7,708 nucleotides of DNA from positions 1 to 7,708 of the forward strand of contig JAFAFD010000322.1 of the NCBI GenBank assembly GCA_023423675.1, in the 5' to 3' direction. A program made the translations under genes and the position numbers. The notes below the pieces were generated by a model. It was not told the origin of the DNA and did no database searches. It saw nothing but the letters and a program-made list of their open reading frames with translations. The stretch comes from Pseudomonadota bacterium. Lineage in GTDB: Bacteria > Pseudomonadota > Gammaproteobacteria > Xanthomonadales > Xanthomonadaceae. Shown piece after piece: positions 4,718-7,708 of the stretch. How positions within the stretch are numbered: position 1 is the stretch's first letter; each line of letters begins with the position of its first letter.

Positions 4718-4753
4718 GAAGAAGGGCGGACCTTGCGGTCCGCCCTCCTTTTT
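4718..4753 (-). terminator. Strong intrinsic terminator of the TonB-dependent receptor gene
   Basis: AGGGCGGACC (4723-4732) pairs perfectly with GGTCCGCCCT (4737-4746). On the minus strand the loop is GCAA, a stable GNRA tetraloop, and the stem is followed by TTCTTCTTTG. It begins about 30 nt after the receptor stop. The plus strand also has a T-run (4749-4753), so it could work in both directions. Confidence 0.85.
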
Positions 4754-4775
4754 GTTGCGTCCAGGCTTCGATGGA

Positions 4776-7637
4776 TCAGAAGCGCTGGGTGTACTTCAGG
4801 TAGTAGTAACGACCGATGTCGAAGCCACCGTAGTACGAGAAGCTCGAGTTCGGCTGGCTGTACATGACCGGGCCTTCGTGGTTGAACACGTTGTTGGCGC
4901 CGAGCGAGATGGTGGCATCCCACGGTGCGTTGTAGCGCAGCTGCAGATCGTGGAAGGTGTTCGAACCCACCTTGCGGCTCGGCTGTGCCAGCGTGTACGA
5001 CGAGCTGAAGTCCGGCAGGTTGCACTCGCGGCCGCCGTCCAGATCGTAGGAGCACGCTTCCTTCATGCCGGAGTAGTAACGCACGCCCCAGTTCACGCCG
5101 AAGTCGCCGAAGCTCCAATCAACGTTGAGGTTCGAACGCACGCGGAAGTTGCCTTCCCAACCGGTGAACTGCTCGACCGGGGTTTCCGCTTCGTTGTCCG
5201 CCTTGTATTCCAGGTAGTCAACGTAGGTGGTCTTCCAGTCGATGACGAAGTTGCCGAACGGCAGCTCCGGCAGACGGTACTTGACGCCCAGGTCGTAGCC
5301 AGCCGTTTCCTGGTAGCCGCCGTTGACCAGGGTACGGGTCACGTCGACCACCTGGTTGGCGGTACGGCCGCTGGTGCCACGCTCGAAGCGGTTACAGGCG
5401 GCTTCGATGCCCAGGACGTAGCAGTTGTTGAGGATCGAGGTGACCGACTCAGCTGCGATGACGTTCTCGATGCGGATCTTCCACCAGTCCAGGCTGACGT
5501 CCAGGCCCTGCACGAAGTTCGGGCTGTAGACGAAGCCGGCGGTCCAGGTCTTGGAGGTTTCCGGCTTCAGTTCCGGGTTGGAACCGGATTCGAAGGCGCT
5601 GTAGGACTGGGTACCCGGGCCGGTCGAGGTCGCGCCGCCCGAGGTGATCTGGTGGAAGTTGGCCGGGACGCCAGCCGCCGCACAGGCCGCAGCCACCGAC
5701 GGATTGCGTGCAGCCGAACCGAAGCTCGAATCACACGGATCGGTGTACTGGTCGAAGGTCTGCGAGACGCCGCCGTACATGTTGGAGATGTTCGGTGCGC
5801 GGAAACCGGTGGCGTAGGTGCCACGGATCAGCAGGTCGTCGGTCGGCTTCCACTTCAGGCCGAACTTCGAGTTGACCGTATCGCCGAAGGTGTTGTAGTC
5901 GGAGTAACGACCGGCAACATCCAGCGACAGTTCCTTGGCGAATGCAACGTCAGCCAGGATCGGCACGTTCATTTCCAGGTAGAACTCGTCGAGCTCGTAG
6001 TCACCCTTGGTCGGTGCGCCGGCCAGGCTGGTGCTCAGGCCCGACTGCAGCAGTGCATCCGGGTTGTACTCGCCGCTTTCTTCGCGGTGCTCGTAACCCG
6101 CTGCGAAGGCCAGGTCACCGGCCGGCAGGGTAGCGATGCTGCCCGCCAGGTTGGCGCTGTAGACCTTGGTGGTGTTGGTGTAGGTGTCGTGGCTCGGCAG
6201 GAACAGGTACGACTGCAGTGCCGGGTCAGCCAGCGAACCGGCTTCGGTCGAACCGTACGGCGCAAGCGGGTTCCACGGGGTGCAACCGGCGATCACGTTG
6301 CCTTCGGTACCGCAGCGGGCAACACCGCCAGCATCGACGAACGACGGGCCGACCGCGTTCTGCACGTTCGGGATGAACAGGTCGCCGGTGCCGGTCTTGA
6401 CGCCCTTGTTCTGGTTGTAGACGTAGCCCACATCCCAGTCGAAGTAGCGGTCAGCGAACTGGAAGGAACCTTCCAGGCCGGCGCTGAAGCGGAAGGTTTC
6501 CTGCTCGGACTCGGTCTGGCGCGGCACTTCCGAGCCACGACGGATGAAGTTCGCATCCTCGCCCAGCGGGTTGTAGATGCTCTGACCCGACAGCGCGGTG
6601 CCATAGACTTCCGACTGGTACGGATAGCCGGCGATCTGCGAGGTCGCCGTACGCTTGGTGTACAGGACGCTGGCGGTGCCGCGGATGTTGTCGCTGAAGT
6701 CGTAGTTGCCGTTGGCAAAGACCGAACGACGCTTCAGCTTGTTCTGCAGCCACATTTCCTGGCTGGCATTGGTGTAGTCAGCCGTGCTGAAGTCGTGGAA
6801 GTCCGACAGCGAGGTACCGGCGGCGCCCGGGTTGCGGACGTACCAGTTGTCGTCGCCGTCGATCAGCACGCCCTGGTTGGAGGCTGCCGACCAGCCATTG
6901 GCATCGTCTGCAGTCGGGGTCGGGTGGAAGCGGCCGTTCGGATAGCGGCTGAACGCGCGATCCTTGGCCTTCACTTCGTCCTGCTCGCTGTACTCGGCAC
7001 CCAGCGTGATCGAACCACGCTCGCCGGTCTGGCCATAGACGAAGTTGTAGGTCTGCTGCTCGCCGTCACCCTGGCCGTACTGGCCGGTGTACATGCTTGC
7101 TTCCAGACCATCGAAGTTCTTGCGGGTGATGATGTTGATCACACCGGCGATGGCGTCGGAGCCGTAGATGGCCGAAGCACCATCGGTCAGCACTTCAATG
7201 CGCTCGACGACCGAGGTCGGGATGGAGGCCAGGTCGGTATAGCCACCGGTGCTGGTGCCCATGCGCTTGCCGTCCAGCAGCACCAGGGTGCGCTCCGGAC
7301 CGAGGTTGCGCAGATCGACGAACTGACCGCCGACTTCTTCGCCCGAAGACAGCGCATCGCTGCGGCTGATCGCCGGCGAGCCGGTAGCAGCCAGGTTCTG
7401 CACGATGTCAGCAACGCTGGTGAAGCCCTGCTTTTCGATGTCTGCGCGCTGCAGTGCGATGACCGGCTGCGCGGTTTCCATGTTGGCGCTGCGGATGCGC
7501 GAACCGGTGACCGAAATACGATCAAGGTCAGTGGTGCCGGAAGCGGCTTCCTGGGCGGAAGCAAACGCAGGCGTCAGCGCCAGCGCAATGCCGGCCGGCA
7601 GGAGGCCGAGCCGCACTGCGGGATTACGGAAGTTCAT
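4776..7637 (-). CDS. TonB-dependent outer-membrane receptor, substrate unknown
   Basis: This is a 953-residue gated beta-barrel that imports a ligand using TonB-ExbBD energy. A signal peptide (about 1-28, cleaved at ASA|QE) is followed by a TonB-box-like DLDRISVTG (37-45). The plug domain is at roughly 40-175, with LRNLGPERTLVLLDGKRM, SIPTSVVERIEVLTDGASAIYG and AIAGVINIITRKNFDG. The barrel carries the usual late signatures YATGFRAPNIS, NPELKPETSKTW and LGANNVFN, and ends in KYTQRF with the C-terminal Phe used for outer-membrane insertion. All eight mature cysteines fall in four close pairs (442/452, 635/652, 739/748, 862/872). I start it at 7637, where GGAGAG (7642-7647) and the signal peptide agree; an in-frame ATG at 7685 has neither. 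The gene has no TTA, CTA or TCA codon, as in highly expressed genes. No adjacent transporter reveals the ligand. Upstream repeats (7654-7677) may regulate it. Confidence 0.95.
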   Translation of the reverse strand: MNFRNPAVRLGLLPAGIALALTPAFASAQEAASGTTDLDRISVTGSRIRSANMETAQPVIALQRADIEKQGFTSVADIVQNLAATGSPAISRSDALSSGEEVGGQFVDLRNLGPERTLVLLDGKRMGTSTGGYTDLASIPTSVVERIEVLTDGASAIYGSDAIAGVINIITRKNFDGLEASMYTGQYGQGDGEQQTYNFVYGQTGERGSITLGAEYSEQDEVKAKDRAFSRYPNGRFHPTPTADDANGWSAASNQGVLIDGDDNWYVRNPGAAGTSLSDFHDFSTADYTNASQEMWLQNKLKRRSVFANGNYDFSDNIRGTASVLYTKRTATSQIAGYPYQSEVYGTALSGQSIYNPLGEDANFIRRGSEVPRQTESEQETFRFSAGLEGSFQFADRYFDWDVGYVYNQNKGVKTGTGDLFIPNVQNAVGPSFVDAGGVARCGTEGNVIAGCTPWNPLAPYGSTEAGSLADPALQSYLFLPSHDTYTNTTKVYSANLAGSIATLPAGDLAFAAGYEHREESGEYNPDALLQSGLSTSLAGAPTKGDYELDEFYLEMNVPILADVAFAKELSLDVAGRYSDYNTFGDTVNSKFGLKWKPTDDLLIRGTYATGFRAPNISNMYGGVSQTFDQYTDPCDSSFGSAARNPSVAAACAAAGVPANFHQITSGGATSTGPGTQSYSAFESGSNPELKPETSKTWTAGFVYSPNFVQGLDVSLDWWKIRIENVIAAESVTSILNNCYVLGIEAACNRFERGTSGRTANQVVDVTRTLVNGGYQETAGYDLGVKYRLPELPFGNFVIDWKTTYVDYLEYKADNEAETPVEQFTGWEGNFRVRSNLNVDWSFGDFGVNWGVRYYSGMKEACSYDLDGGRECNLPDFSSSYTLAQPSRKVGSNTFHDLQLRYNAPWDATISLGANNVFNHEGPVMYSQPNSSFSYYGGFDIGRYYYLKYTQRF

Positions 7638-7641
7638 CAAT

Positions 7642-7647
7642 CTCTCC
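7642..7647 (-). promoter_or_regulatory. Shine-Dalgarno fixing the receptor start
   Basis: GGAGAG on the minus strand puts GGAG 6 nt before the ATG at 7637. The signal peptide begins at that codon, so the 16 codons upstream to 7685 are excluded. Confidence 0.75.
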
Positions 7648-7653
7648 AAGGTA

Positions 7654-7677
7654 CGTGTTAGCAGCGTGTTAAAACAC
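7654..7677 (-). promoter_or_regulatory. Repeated CGTGTTA boxes and a palindrome upstream of the receptor gene
   Basis: On the plus strand CGTGTTA occurs at 7654-7660 and again at 7665-7671, exactly 11 bp apart, about one helical turn. The second copy overlaps the perfect 12-bp inverted repeat GTGTT-AA-AACAC (7666-7677). A related CGTTA follows at 7685-7689. They lie in the leader or promoter 17-40 bp upstream of the receptor start, a typical place for an operator. The sites do not resemble a Fur box, and no regulator can be named. The promoter itself may lie beyond the window edge. Confidence 0.4.
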
Positions 7678-7708
7678 CCCAGCACGTTACGATTGCGTTG
7701 CAGCGCTG

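Noticed and set aside
4752..7661. A 969-codon open frame on the plus strand, antisense to the TonB receptor
   Set aside because: It lies in exact codon register with the receptor, and stays open simply because the receptor uses no TTA, CTA or TCA codons. The receptor strand has signal peptide, plug and barrel motifs, ribosome site and terminator; the antisense protein shows no recognisable motif.

Overview
The window is GC-rich, densely coding bacterial DNA that looks like Stenotrophomonas (Xanthomonadaceae), probably the S. maltophilia group. The clues are a large Xanthomonad-style TonB-dependent receptor, a GTAG-headed palindrome at 2406-2429 that resembles the SMAG/REP repeats of S. maltophilia, and strong avoidance of the TTA, CTA and TCA codons. 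I see no tRNA, rRNA, CRISPR array, insertion sequence, phage gene or toxin-antitoxin pair. It reads as core chromosome carrying several small lineage-restricted exported proteins of unknown function.

Layout from left to right. Bases 1-24 are a pure C run, probably a contig-edge artefact. On the minus strand follow a 101-residue four-helix membrane protein (28-333) and a HemO-type heme oxygenase (421-1011). A DUF2789-type small protein (1071-1328, plus) diverges from the heme oxygenase and converges, with only 10 bp between, on two overlapping minus-strand genes (1339-1818 and 1815-2312). Those two encode exported, cysteine-rich paralogues. Across a divergent spacer holding the SMAG-like repeat and a promoter lies ppa, inorganic pyrophosphatase (2499-3035, plus), with a hairpin terminator. 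Next is an HDOD protein with a degenerate receiver domain (3187-4308, plus). A hairpin separates it from a convergent 70-codon gene for an exported six-cysteine microprotein (4353-4565, minus), whose upstream region is rich in inverted repeats. A strong terminator (4718-4753) and a 953-residue TonB-dependent outer-membrane receptor (4776-7637, minus) complete the window.

The genes do not form one pathway. Heme oxygenase (iron release and biliverdin) and the TonB-dependent receptor (import across the outer membrane) could both serve nutrient or iron acquisition, but they are far apart and the receptor's substrate cannot be read from sequence. The most promising undescribed material is the pair of translationally coupled cysteine-signature proteins and the twin CX6C microprotein. 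I see no evidence for a defence or mobile system.
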